Shown here in pieces: positions 7,380 through 14,796 of a DNA stretch of 28,762 nucleotides. The position numbers and the translations under genes are program-made. Source of the stretch: Lachnospiraceae bacterium (GTDB taxonomy: Bacteria; Bacillota; Clostridia; Lachnospirales; Lachnospiraceae); the NCBI GenBank assembly GCA_024403585.1, contig JAKSRN010000002.1, positions 1 to 28,762 of the forward strand, written 5' to 3'. The notes below the pieces were generated by a model, which was not told the DNA's origin, made no database searches, and was given only the letters and a program-made list of their open reading frames with translations. Every line of letters starts with the position of its first letter. The stretch's first letter is position 1.

Positions 7380-8651
7380 ATGTATAAGGGAAGCAACACT
7401 ATGGTCAGAAACGCGGTTGTAGCAATGCAGCATGCAATCGAGACCGGCAACAAAGACAATATCACTGATGCATTCGAGAAGTTTGGCGAGGCAATCGCAG
7501 CATCAGTACAGGCAGACTTCGAGTCTGCAAACGGCGACAGAAATATCCTTCTCCAGAGAGGCTTCAGAGTGCTCACTTCCGATGAGCAGAAGTACTACGA
7601 GAAGGTGATTGAGGCAGGCAAACAGGGCACTATCCAGCAGATGAACGGATTACTCACTCCTGAGGTGATGCCTATCACTATCATCGAAGATGTGTACAGA
7701 AATCTCACTGAAGAGCATCCTCTTCTTGCGAGAATCAACTTCCAGTCAGTTGAGTACCTCACCAGATGGATCATGAACGACCACAGCGTTCAGACTGCTC
7801 ACTGGGGCAACGTAAACGATGCCATCACTAAGCAGATCACTTCTGCATTCAAGACTGTAGAGATTACTCAGTGCAAGCTCTCTGCTTACGCCGTGATCGA
7901 GCTCGACATGCTTGATTTGGGTCCTACTTTCCTCGATGGCTACATCAGAGCGTTCCTTCAGGAAGCACTCTACGTAGCGCTTGAGAATGCGATCATCTCC
8001 GGTACCGGCCACAACATGCCTGTAGGTATGGACAGAGACATCCACCAGGGCGTAACTGTAAACACTTCTACCGGTTATCCTGCAAAGGCTGCTATTCCGG
8101 TAGCTTCTTTCATGCCTCAGGAGTACGGCAAGGTGCTTGCAAATCTCGCTGTAACTGAAGTGTACTACACTCAGGATTCTACTGGTAACGTAGCAGACAA
8201 GGCGACTGCAGCAAATGCAGATGGATCTGCAAAGGCTGGCTACACTAAGCACGGCGGCAACATCAGAAGTTTCGACCAGGTAACTCTCATCTGCAACATG
8301 GTGGACTACCTCACCAAGGTAATGCCTGCAACTACTGTGCTCAACGCAGAGGCTAAGTTCGTGAACAACTTATTCCCGTTCCCTACTGAGGTCATCAGAT
8401 CCAGCGCAGTTTCTACTGGAAAGGCCATCATCTGCCTTCCTGAGGAGTACTTCATGGGAGTGGGCACTTCCAAGACTGGCACTATGAGCTACTCTGACGA
8501 ATTCAAGTTCCTTGACGACCAGAGAGTATTCAAGATCAAGATGCACGCAATGGGCAAGGCGTTCGACAACACCGTAGCCATCGTAATCGACATCTCTAAT
8601 CTTGATCCTGGTTACATCACTGTACTCAACAAAGAAGTACCTACTGCGTAA
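7380..8651 (+). CDS. Major capsid protein, HK97 family
   Basis: The shell subunit, 423 residues. The N-terminal roughly 100 residues are helical and acidic, consistent with a delta (scaffold) domain removed by the upstream protease; then come TPEVMPITIIEDVYRNLTEEHPLLARINF, the typical start of the mature fold, and a long VSTGKAIICLPEEYFMGVGTSKTG stretch near the C-terminus. TAAGGAGGTAATAGAC provides a strong ribosome site. Codon choice is clearly different from its neighbours: ACT for Thr, CCT for Pro and CTC/CTT for Leu dominate here, whereas ACA, CCG and CTG dominate nearby. That suits a very highly expressed protein. Confidence 0.95.
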   Translation: MYKGSNTMVRNAVVAMQHAIETGNKDNITDAFEKFGEAIAASVQADFESANGDRNILLQRGFRVLTSDEQKYYEKVIEAGKQGTIQQMNGLLTPEVMPITIIEDVYRNLTEEHPLLARINFQSVEYLTRWIMNDHSVQTAHWGNVNDAITKQITSAFKTVEITQCKLSAYAVIELDMLDLGPTFLDGYIRAFLQEALYVALENAIISGTGHNMPVGMDRDIHQGVTVNTSTGYPAKAAIPVASFMPQEYGKVLANLAVTEVYYTQDSTGNVADKATAANADGSAKAGYTKHGGNIRSFDQVTLICNMVDYLTKVMPATTVLNAEAKFVNNLFPFPTEVIRSSAVSTGKAIICLPEEYFMGVGTSKTGTMSYSDEFKFLDDQRVFKIKMHAMGKAFDNTVAIVIDISNLDPGYITVLNKEVPTA

Positions 8652-8666
8652 TTAGGAGGATGAATC

Positions 8667-8984
8667 ATGCTGGACAGAAATAATCTTCCGGAAGGACTGC
8701 TGGACAGCGTGAAACGTCAGCTGACCATTACGTGGGATGACGAGGATACAAACGGGAAGCTGCTTGACATGATGGAAGATGCAGAGCAGGAACTGAACCA
8801 TATTCTGGGCGCTGAGATGGACTACTCGGCGCCAGGAATGGCCAGAAGGCTGTATCTGAATTATATGTTGTATGCATGGAATGAGTGCCTGAATGAGTTT
8901 GAGGATGCTTACAGAAAAGATATCCTGAGAATCAGACATATCAACAGAGTGAAAGGGGCGAGAGAACGTGCTGAGGAAGAATAA
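8667..8984 (+). CDS. Head-tail connector (adaptor), gp6-like
   Basis: The first ring below the portal. The 105-residue, almost fully helical protein has the look of gp6/gp15-type adaptors: LLDSVKRQLTITWDDEDTNGKLLDMMEDAEQELNHILG, then a middle helix RRLYLNYMLYAWNECLNEFEDAY. The order capsid, adaptor, stopper matches HK97-like phages. AGGAGG at 8654-8659 precedes the ATG. The 3' end overlaps the next gene by 17 bases. Confidence 0.85.
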   Translation: MLDRNNLPEGLLDSVKRQLTITWDDEDTNGKLLDMMEDAEQELNHILGAEMDYSAPGMARRLYLNYMLYAWNECLNEFEDAYRKDILRIRHINRVKGARERAEEE

Positions 8985-9342
8985 AGGGAAATTCCCGACA
9001 TTCAATGACGGCATGCTGCGGATCTGCATCGAAAAGAAGCAGGAGACAGACTTCGGAGCTCCGAGGAATGCTAGGAAAACAGAGGATTTTGAATTCGTGA
9101 TGAAGCTGGGATTCAAGGAAATGTCTAAAAGAGACGAAGACTTGAATTTTGCTGAAAGCGAAGACAGGACCTTGAGCATGAAGGTGAAAACCAGATTGAG
9201 ATATCAGGTGAAAAAGACACACATGGTATTGATTGAGGGCATGCTGTACAGCATTATCCATATCGATTACGACAAAGCAGAGGAAGTCATGTATCTGTAT
9301 CTTGAGGAGGTGAGAAAGGTTGAGTGTACTGAAGGAAACTAG
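8968..9342 (+). CDS. Head closure (stopper) protein
   Basis: A 124-residue, beta-rich protein in the position of the head-tail joining stopper. The N-terminus (FPTFNDGMLRICIEKK) and the C-terminal YQVKKTHMVLIEGMLYSIIHIDYDK resemble the phage head-tail joining (SPP1 gp16/HK97 gp7-like) fold. A GTG start inside the previous gene is served by AAAGGGG (8952-8958). The gene overlaps the next one by 23 bases. The assignment rests mainly on order and size. Confidence 0.7.
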   Translation: MLRKNKGKFPTFNDGMLRICIEKKQETDFGAPRNARKTEDFEFVMKLGFKEMSKRDEDLNFAESEDRTLSMKVKTRLRYQVKKTHMVLIEGMLYSIIHIDYDKAEEVMYLYLEEVRKVECTEGN

Positions 9343-9706
9343 AAAAACACTGGAAGCACTGGCCGCGGATACGGAAGTGCCAATGAGTGGCGGAGTGCAT
9401 TACGGCATGTGCCGAGAAAAAGACCTGCCAGAGTGGAACTATTTCGTATTCAACAGACTGAAAACCGCAAAATCATCCAACAGAATGGACAGGCAGACAT
9501 ATTACCAGGTTCATGTAATCCACGAGGACTTCATCCCGGAAGGGTATATCGAGAAGGTAATCGAGACACTGCAGGCACAATGCGCCGGCGCAAAATTAAA
9601 GCAGACCGATGATGATGTGCTTTACAATTATGTGCCTAAGGGGAAGACAAACCTGGTGGCCGAGATAGCGACGATCACGCTTGTTCATCCGGAAAAGAGG
9701 TGCTAA
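9320..9706 (+). CDS. Tail completion/terminator-like protein (TTG start)
   Basis: A 128-residue protein that probably caps the tail tube or joins it to the neck. It shows an alpha/beta pattern typical of tail terminators: an N-terminal helix (VLKETRKTLEALA), a YFVFNRL strand, QTYYQVHVIHEDF strand, IEKVIETLQAQC helix and a C-terminal strand pair ending EIATITLVHP. The start is TTG 9320, behind GAGGAGGTGAGA at 9304-9315, a strong ribosome site; the next in-frame Met is residue 22, too far in. Order relative to the gp10-like gene is the reverse of some HK97-like phages, so the two neck labels could be swapped. Confidence 0.6.
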   Translation: MSVLKETRKTLEALAADTEVPMSGGVHYGMCREKDLPEWNYFVFNRLKTAKSSNRMDRQTYYQVHVIHEDFIPEGYIEKVIETLQAQCAGAKLKQTDDDVLYNYVPKGKTNLVAEIATITLVHPEKRC

Positions 9707-10102
9707 ATGGCATCTTTTGAATTAGACATCGATGAATTTGAAAGTCTGCAGCAGAGCATGGAAGCATACGGAGATGGAGCAATTCGCATCATCAACGATG
9801 TGATCCAGAATGAAGGTGCAGAGAAGATAAAGGCAGAAATCATGCCTTTATTGCCAGCCTCAGGAAGAACGTGGAAAAGGAAAAAAGCGCCGGCAAGAAG
9901 CGCGGCACCATTCACACAGCAGGCGGAGATGCTGGCAGTTACAGTAAAAACAGTATCAAGCTACAATTATCTGTACTTCCCGGATGATGGAAGTAACACG
10001 ATAAAGCACATGGGAAATCAGCAGTTCATGCAAAGAGGAGCTGAAAATGCGAGCAGCGCAATCATCGACCTCTGCGTGGGACAGCTGACAGAAGAATTAT
10101 AG
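9707..10102 (+). CDS. HK97 gp10-like neck/tail protein
   Basis: A 131-residue protein of the HK97 gp10 type. The N-terminal helix (FELDIDEFESLQQSMEAYG) is followed by a second helix ending in MPLLPASGRTWKRKKAPARSAAPF and a strand-rich end (YNYLYFPDDGSNT), then a C-terminal helix QRGAENASSAIIDLCVGQL. The family pattern is helix-helix, a PxxSGR/TxxxK loop and a short sheet. It begins right after the stop of the upstream gene, with AAAAGAGG as ribosome site, and precedes the major tail protein. Confidence 0.75.
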   Translation: MASFELDIDEFESLQQSMEAYGDGAIRIINDVIQNEGAEKIKAEIMPLLPASGRTWKRKKAPARSAAPFTQQAEMLAVTVKTVSSYNYLYFPDDGSNTIKHMGNQQFMQRGAENASSAIIDLCVGQLTEEL

Positions 10103-10116
10103 AAAGGAGCAAAGCA

Positions 10117-10680
10117 ATGTACAGAAACGTGTATTCAGAATTTGAAGTCAAACAGATGTGCATCAAGTTTGATGGAGAAAACGAACAGTTTGAGGACATG
10201 AGCTGCGTAGGATCCAGCGAAGAGGATCTGGAAGTAAAAGTAATCACAAAGAAATGCAGAGGCGTGGTACAGAGAGAAAAGATCAAAGGTACCGGAAACG
10301 GAAAACTCTCGCTCAGCCTTCATGTGCCTTACGACATTTACAACAAGATCTATGCGATGAACAGAGCAAACCTCGTGGAAGGCGTCAAGGCGTATGGCCA
10401 GGGCAGCAGACATCCGGAATTTGCACTCACTCAGCTTGTTGAGGACGAAGACGGCGAGATCAAGTACAAGGCATATCCTAGATGCACCATGGAGACAGGC
10501 CCTAAGAGACCGGTCGAGAACGGACAGGAAGAAGTGCCTGAGTTATCCATGGAAGTGAAGCTGCTTCCTGATGATAACGGCGAGTGTATGTACGAGGCGC
10601 TCGCAGAAAGACTCGACGATGAGATTGCAGAGAAGTGGATGAAGGAATTCGAGCCTTCTCTGGTACAGGTGAAGGCATAA
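10117..10680 (+). CDS. Major tail protein
   Basis: Predicted tube subunit: 187 residues in the standard position between the neck genes and the chaperone/tape-measure pair. It is strand-rich (KVITKKCRGVVQREKIKGTGNGKLSLSLHVPYDIYNKIY) with acidic loops, and in the second half EFALTQLVEDEDGEIKYKAYPRC resembles tail tube proteins of phi13/Siphoviridae type. AAAGGAG at 10103-10109 is the ribosome site. Codon use moves toward the CTC/CCT/ACT pattern in the 3' half, as in the capsid gene, consistent with high expression. Confidence 0.82.
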   Translation: MYRNVYSEFEVKQMCIKFDGENEQFEDMSCVGSSEEDLEVKVITKKCRGVVQREKIKGTGNGKLSLSLHVPYDIYNKIYAMNRANLVEGVKAYGQGSRHPEFALTQLVEDEDGEIKYKAYPRCTMETGPKRPVENGQEEVPELSMEVKLLPDDNGECMYEALAERLDDEIAEKWMKEFEPSLVQVKA

Positions 10681-10700
10681 CTGCATAAGGAGGAAAGAGG

Positions 10701-10874
10701 ATGGCATGGGTAAAAGTGGTCAAACGCTTCCGCGACAAGAATACAAGAAAGATTCATGAAGTGGGAGAGAGAATGAATATCCCGAAAGAAAGAATCTCAG
10801 AGATCCTCGAAAAAGGGAAATTCATTGAATTAGACCAGAAGAAAAAAACTAGAGAGGGAGAAACAGCTGTATAG
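10701..10874 (+). CDS. Small basic protein between tail tube and chaperone genes
   Basis: A 57-codon gene, easily missed because of its size: AAGGAGGAAAGAGG precedes ATG 10701 and the frame ends at TAG 10872. The protein starts MAWVKVVKRFRDKNTRKIHE and continues with a helical ERISEILEKGKFIEL. Short proteins with a KVLRRFRDKxTGK-like opening occur near head/tail genes of many Firmicute phages, with no role that I know. The last 20 or so bases of the gene form the left arm and loop of a terminator hairpin. Confidence 0.65.
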   Translation: MAWVKVVKRFRDKNTRKIHEVGERMNIPKERISEILEKGKFIELDQKKKTREGETAV

Positions 10875-10891
10875 TTGTTCCTCTCTCTTTT
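10851..10891 (+). terminator. Terminator-like hairpin upstream of the tail chaperone
   Basis: AGAGAGG (10851-10857) pairs with CCTCTCT (10880-10886), followed by CTTTT. The 22-base loop holds the stop codon of the small gene and the palindrome ACAGCTGT (10863-10870). The stem is only seven pairs and the T-run is four, so partial termination that lowers tail gene expression relative to capsid and tube is more likely than a full stop. Confidence 0.45.
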
Positions 10892-10908
10892 GCTATGTGA
10901 GGTATATA

Positions 10909-11265
10909 ATGGCAGCTTTTTATACGATCAGCATGCAGGGAGGAGAGAAAGAAAAACTGACTCTGAACCTGGGTGCACTTGCAGAATTAAGCAAAAAAGA
11001 AAAACCACTCGTTGACAGATACTTTGAGTTATACAAAAAACTTCAGAAGAACGAGGACTTCAACGAGCTGGAAATGGGAGAGATCTTCTATATCGCATAT
11101 GCAGCGGCACATGTGAAGGAAGACGAGCACATGGAAATGGCAGAGTTTTTATATGAGCTCACCGACGACAGAACAGAGATGGGAAGAGTGTTCCAGCAGC
11201 TGTTCGGAGCACAGGAAAAAAAACAAAATTTCCAGAAGCCTTCCAGAAAGCAACGAAGAAAATAG
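10909..11265 (+). CDS. Tail assembly chaperone, short form (gpG-like)
   Basis: Binds the tape measure protein during tail assembly. The 118-residue product (ATG 10909, MAAFYTISMQGGEKEKLTLN) is acidic and helical with a basic tail ending KPSRKQRRK. I prefer ATG 10909 over GTG 10897 because GAGG at 10899-10902 is correctly spaced before it. The gene is immediately upstream of the tape measure, as in lambda gpG. Near its 3' end the run of eight A (11216-11223) forms a slippery heptamer in the right phase, and the -1 frame stays open to 11471. The family call rests on position and this frameshift. Confidence 0.78.
   Translation: MAAFYTISMQGGEKEKLTLNLGALAELSKKEKPLVDRYFELYKKLQKNEDFNELEMGEIFYIAYAAAHVKEDEHMEMAEFLYELTDDRTEMGRVFQQLFGAQEKKQNFQKPSRKQRRK
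11217..11223 (+). promoter_or_regulatory. Programmed -1 frameshift site (A-AAA-AAA)
   Basis: In frame the codons read GAA AAA AAA CAA, so the last A of GAA plus two AAA codons form the heptamer A AAA AAA. After a -1 slip, reading continues with ACA at 11223. I see no obvious strong stem just downstream. Confidence 0.7.
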
Positions 11266-11471
11266 GAAAAAGCGGAATACGACTGCCGAAGTTTGAACTT
11301 GAAGAGATAGAAGACTATTACACGTATTACGTGATCATCATGGGAATACCGGAATCTATATTCTGGGATGAAGACATGAGGTTTATCGACAGAGTACTAA
11401 CCGATAAAGCGGCGTATGACGACTGGTTCCATTATGCAATGAAGAAGGAGCGAGAGAGAAGAAATGGCTAG
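11223..11471 (+). CDS. Frameshift extension of the tail chaperone (gpT part of gpGT)
   Basis: This frame has no start of its own and runs 82 codons from the slippery site to TAG 11469-11471, overlapping the start of the tape measure gene by eight bases. Read as a -1 fusion with the upstream frame it gives a protein of about 187 residues (105 + 82). The extension is rich in aromatic and acidic residues (FELEEIEDYYTYYVIIMGIP, then WDEDMRFIDRVL and YDDWFHYAMKKERERR), much like T-parts of other phages. Without the frameshift, 198 bases of this compact genome would be empty. The sequence has no stops and has protein-like composition. Confidence 0.75.
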   Translation, partial: TKFPEAFQKATKKIGKSGIRLPKFELEEIEDYYTYYVIIMGIPESIFWDEDMRFIDRVLTDKAAYDDWFHYAMKKERERRNG

Positions 11472-13959
11472 TAAAAACGAAGCTAAAATCAAATTCACGG
11501 CCGAAACCTCCGATTTCACTCAAAGCATAAAAGAAGCAAACTCGGAACTGTCCAGCCTGAGAGCAGAAATGAAGCTCAATGAGGCGCAGTTCCAGAATAC
11601 GGGAGATAGTGCGGACTATCTGCAGACAAAGCAGGAACTCTTGCAGCAGGCACTGGAAGCAAACAAAGATAAGCAGGAAGCTCTGACAGAAAAACTGGAA
11701 GTAGCAAAGCAGATCTATGGAGAAGACAGTGCGGAAGTACAGAACCTGGAAAGACAGCTGACATACGCTAAGACGGAAGAACAGAACCTCATGGCGCAGG
11801 TGAACGATACCAATAGCGCTATGAACGACCAGTCAACGGCAGCAGAGGAAGCCGGAAGCTCGGTAGACACGATGGCAGAAATGCTTGTGAGTGCGGAGCT
11901 GGCAAGCAAGATCACAGAGATTGCACAGGCTGCGTATGATATGGCGCAGGAATTCAGCGAAGCGTCGGCAGCAGTCGTAGAAGGCACCGGAGCATCCGGA
12001 GAAGCGCTTGAGGAACTGAATCAGGCAGCACAGGAAGCGTTCGGAAGAATCGCAAATGCGGATGCAGATATTGTAGGCGTATCAAATGTACTGGCTGAGT
12101 TGAATACCAGATTTGGAGTGACGGGAGAAAAGGCGACCGACATGACAACGAAGGTGTCCAATTTTGCACAGCACACAGGAACGGACGGCGTTAAGGCGGT
12201 AGACTCCATTGCCGATATCACAAAGAGATGGGGAATGGACATCGATGACGTGGACGGACTTCTGGATGACCTGACGACGGCAAATCAGAGCTGTCAGATG
12301 TCAGTGGACGACTTGACGGGATATCTGATCAATAACAGTACGCAGTTCCAGGAACTCGGATACAGCACAGAGGAAGCTCTGGCGATGCTGATCGGATTAT
12401 CTGACGGCGGAGCAAACGTGTCGACCGTAATGGGCGGACTCACAAAAGGTGTAGCTAACCTTGCAGGAGTAACAGATGATGTTCCGGGAGCGTTCCAGAG
12501 TGCTATTGACGCAATAGCGGACTGCGACAATGTGTCAGAAGCATTACAGGCACAGGTAGGAGATACAGGAAAGACTGTAGAAGAAATCTTCGGAAAGAAA
12601 GCAGCGCAGGAGTTAGCAACGAATATCCAGAACGGAAGTTTTGCGGTAGAGGATTGGACTTCAGTGCTTCAGGATAACGAAGGTGCACTGGAAAGCACAA
12701 CGGAAAATGCGACCACAATGGGGGATGCATGGGCACAGGCCACAAATAACGTGAGCCTGGCACTCGGCTCGACTTTTATGCCGGCAATATCCGGAGTGGT
12801 AACGGCAGTAGCAGGAGTGATCACACACGTAGCGCAGGCCGTACAGCACAGCGAAGCTCTGCAGGCGGTAGTAATTGCGGCAGCGGCAGCATTCGGAGTC
12901 CTGGCGGCGGCTTTACTGATATCGAATATCATATCTGCAGTACAAAAAGCAATGGCATTGCTGAACACGACAATGCTGGCAAATCCTATCGTATTGGTAG
13001 TGGCTGCGATAGCTGCGCTCGTGGCAGGGCTGGTATATGCTTATACGCACTGTGAGAAATTTAGAGAGATTGTGAATAATGCTTTTACCGTGATCAAGAC
13101 CGTAGTGCTGACGGCACTGGGGGCGGTGAAGGATTTCGTGGTAACGGCATTTAATGCCATAAAAACGGCCATCTCGACAGCGATGGAGGCAGCAAAGGCG
13201 GTCATTACATCCGTATGGAACGGAATCAAGACGGCAATCACTACAGTAGTGAATGCAATCAAAACAGTCATTACGACCGTATTTAATGCCGTGAAAACGA
13301 CCGTGACGACCGTATTTAATGCCGTGAAGACAACGGCCACATCTGTATGGAACGGTATCAAAACAGCCGTGACAACGCCGATAAACGCGGCAAAGACAGC
13401 TGTGAGCACTGCAGTAAATGGCATCAAATCAACAGCTACATCAGTGTTCAATTCGCTGAAAGCATCAGTAACATCAATATTCAACGGCATCAAAACAGCA
13501 ATCACAAACCCGATCCAGACGGCAAAGTCAACAGTAACGAGTATTATCAGTGGCATCAGGTCCACGGTATCCAACATTTTCAGCGGAATCAAACCGAAAC
13601 TGCATTTGTCACTGCCGCACATCAGTGTATCGGGCGGATCTGCTCCGTTCGGTATCGGAGGAAAAGGATCCCTTCCGCACTTCAATGTTACGTGGAATGC
13701 AGCTGGTGCCGTATTTAAGAAGGCGGCAATTCTGACTTCAAGGTATGGATACCAGGGAGTAGCAGAAGCAGGACCGGAAGCAATCGCACCAATCGACGTG
13801 CTGCAGGATTATGTAATGAACGCAGTAGAGACGGCAAATGAGGCGATGTCATTCAACGAAGATTCGCTGGCTGCCAAAATTGCAGACGCGTGCTCAAAGA
13901 TGAACATTTCACTTGAGTACAACAACAGAAAAGTGGCTCGAATGGTAAGGGAGGTGTAG
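11464..13959 (+). CDS. Tail tape measure protein
   Basis: Sets tail length and helps DNA injection. The 831 residues show the usual layout: an N-terminal coiled coil (about residues 15-130), a TMP core domain (about 150-420, DVVGVSNVLAELNTRFG-like and LGYSTEEALAMLIGLSDGGANVS), hydrophobic helices at about 468-530 (IAAAAAFGVLAAALLISNII and VLVVAAIAALVAGLVYAY), a degenerate 11-residue repeat block at about 557-710 (units such as TVFNAVKTTVT and SVWNGIKTAVT), and the common C-terminal GVAEAGPEAIAPI. No lysozyme or peptidase domain is visible. Expected tail length, by the family's usual 0.15 nm per residue, is near 120 nm. ATG 11464 is preceded by AAGGAGCGAGAGAAGA. Confidence 0.93.
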   Translation: MASKNEAKIKFTAETSDFTQSIKEANSELSSLRAEMKLNEAQFQNTGDSADYLQTKQELLQQALEANKDKQEALTEKLEVAKQIYGEDSAEVQNLERQLTYAKTEEQNLMAQVNDTNSAMNDQSTAAEEAGSSVDTMAEMLVSAELASKITEIAQAAYDMAQEFSEASAAVVEGTGASGEALEELNQAAQEAFGRIANADADIVGVSNVLAELNTRFGVTGEKATDMTTKVSNFAQHTGTDGVKAVDSIADITKRWGMDIDDVDGLLDDLTTANQSCQMSVDDLTGYLINNSTQFQELGYSTEEALAMLIGLSDGGANVSTVMGGLTKGVANLAGVTDDVPGAFQSAIDAIADCDNVSEALQAQVGDTGKTVEEIFGKKAAQELATNIQNGSFAVEDWTSVLQDNEGALESTTENATTMGDAWAQATNNVSLALGSTFMPAISGVVTAVAGVITHVAQAVQHSEALQAVVIAAAAAFGVLAAALLISNIISAVQKAMALLNTTMLANPIVLVVAAIAALVAGLVYAYTHCEKFREIVNNAFTVIKTVVLTALGAVKDFVVTAFNAIKTAISTAMEAAKAVITSVWNGIKTAITTVVNAIKTVITTVFNAVKTTVTTVFNAVKTTATSVWNGIKTAVTTPINAAKTAVSTAVNGIKSTATSVFNSLKASVTSIFNGIKTAITNPIQTAKSTVTSIISGIRSTVSNIFSGIKPKLHLSLPHISVSGGSAPFGIGGKGSLPHFNVTWNAAGAVFKKAAILTSRYGYQGVAEAGPEAIAPIDVLQDYVMNAVETANEAMSFNEDSLAAKIADACSKMNISLEYNNRKVARMVREV

Positions 13960-13962
13960 TAA

Positions 13963-14796
13963 ATGATGTCATTGTATTATGAGGCCTCAGATGGGACCAT
14001 CATAGATTTTATGTCTGGCGGAATTTACGCACAAAATCCGGAAACATTAGTGGCAAGCAAGTGGAAATACAAAACGGTATCAGGTATCAATGGTCTGGCA
14101 AAGATAAAGAAATTCTATAAGGATGCACAGGAACTTCCGCTGAAGCTGAGTATCATGGCAGCGGATGCGGAAGAGTTCAACACGATCATGTACAGGATGC
14201 ATCGAGCATTCGAGAGGGATGTACGAAGGATGAGACCGGGAAAGATTTGGTGGAACGGCTTCTGCCTGAGTGCATTCATCACAGATAATTCATACAGCGA
14301 TTTCGAAGAGCTGTTCGAGAGCATCGAGAAAACACTGACGGTAACAACTGTGTATCCGTACTGGGTAAAGGAAATAGAAACAAGATTTCTGGCCAGTGAG
14401 GACACAGTGGGGACACTGGACTTCCCGTATGATTACGGGTTCGATTATGACAACTCGGAAGCTGTGGAGATTATCGAAAACGACTGCATCGAATCAGCAA
14501 ACTTCAAGATCATCTTCTACGGACCGGCGAGAGAACCGAAAGTAACCATAAACGGACACGATTATGCACTACATACAGAACTGACAGAAGGCGAGTATGC
14601 AGTAGTAGATTCTACAGTGAAAAAGATCTTCAAATACAGCCAGATCGGAGAGCAGGAGAATATCTTCAACTCAAGAGAAAGAGACAGCTATATTTTCAAG
14701 AAGATTCCAGAGGGTACGAACACGATCCTGAGAAGCAAAGAACTGGGAATCGACATCATTATCTTTGATGAAAGAGGTGAGCCGGAATGGATTTGA
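13963..14796 (+). CDS. Distal tail protein (Dit-like)
   Basis: Forms the ring between tail tube and tip. The 277 residues fit Sipho_tail/Dit proteins: an N-terminal domain with a belt-like LPLKLSIMAADAEEFNTIMYRMHRAFERDV, then KIWWNGFCLSAFITDNSY and TVTTVYPYWVKEIE in the middle, and a C-terminal galectin-like half. The order tape measure, Dit, tip protein is the standard for this group. Two adjacent ATGs (13963, 13966) follow GGGAGGTG. The 3' end overlaps the next gene by ten bases. Confidence 0.87.
   Translation: MMSLYYEASDGTIIDFMSGGIYAQNPETLVASKWKYKTVSGINGLAKIKKFYKDAQELPLKLSIMAADAEEFNTIMYRMHRAFERDVRRMRPGKIWWNGFCLSAFITDNSYSDFEELFESIEKTLTVTTVYPYWVKEIETRFLASEDTVGTLDFPYDYGFDYDNSEAVEIIENDCIESANFKIIFYGPAREPKVTINGHDYALHTELTEGEYAVVDSTVKKIFKYSQIGEQENIFNSRERDSYIFKKIPEGTNTILRSKELGIDIIIFDERGEPEWI

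Noticed and set aside
13041..13685. Long minus-strand open frame (214 codons) opposite the tape measure
   Set aside because: A shadow of the Thr/Ala/Val-rich repeat block; low complexity, no ribosome site, opposite to every real gene.
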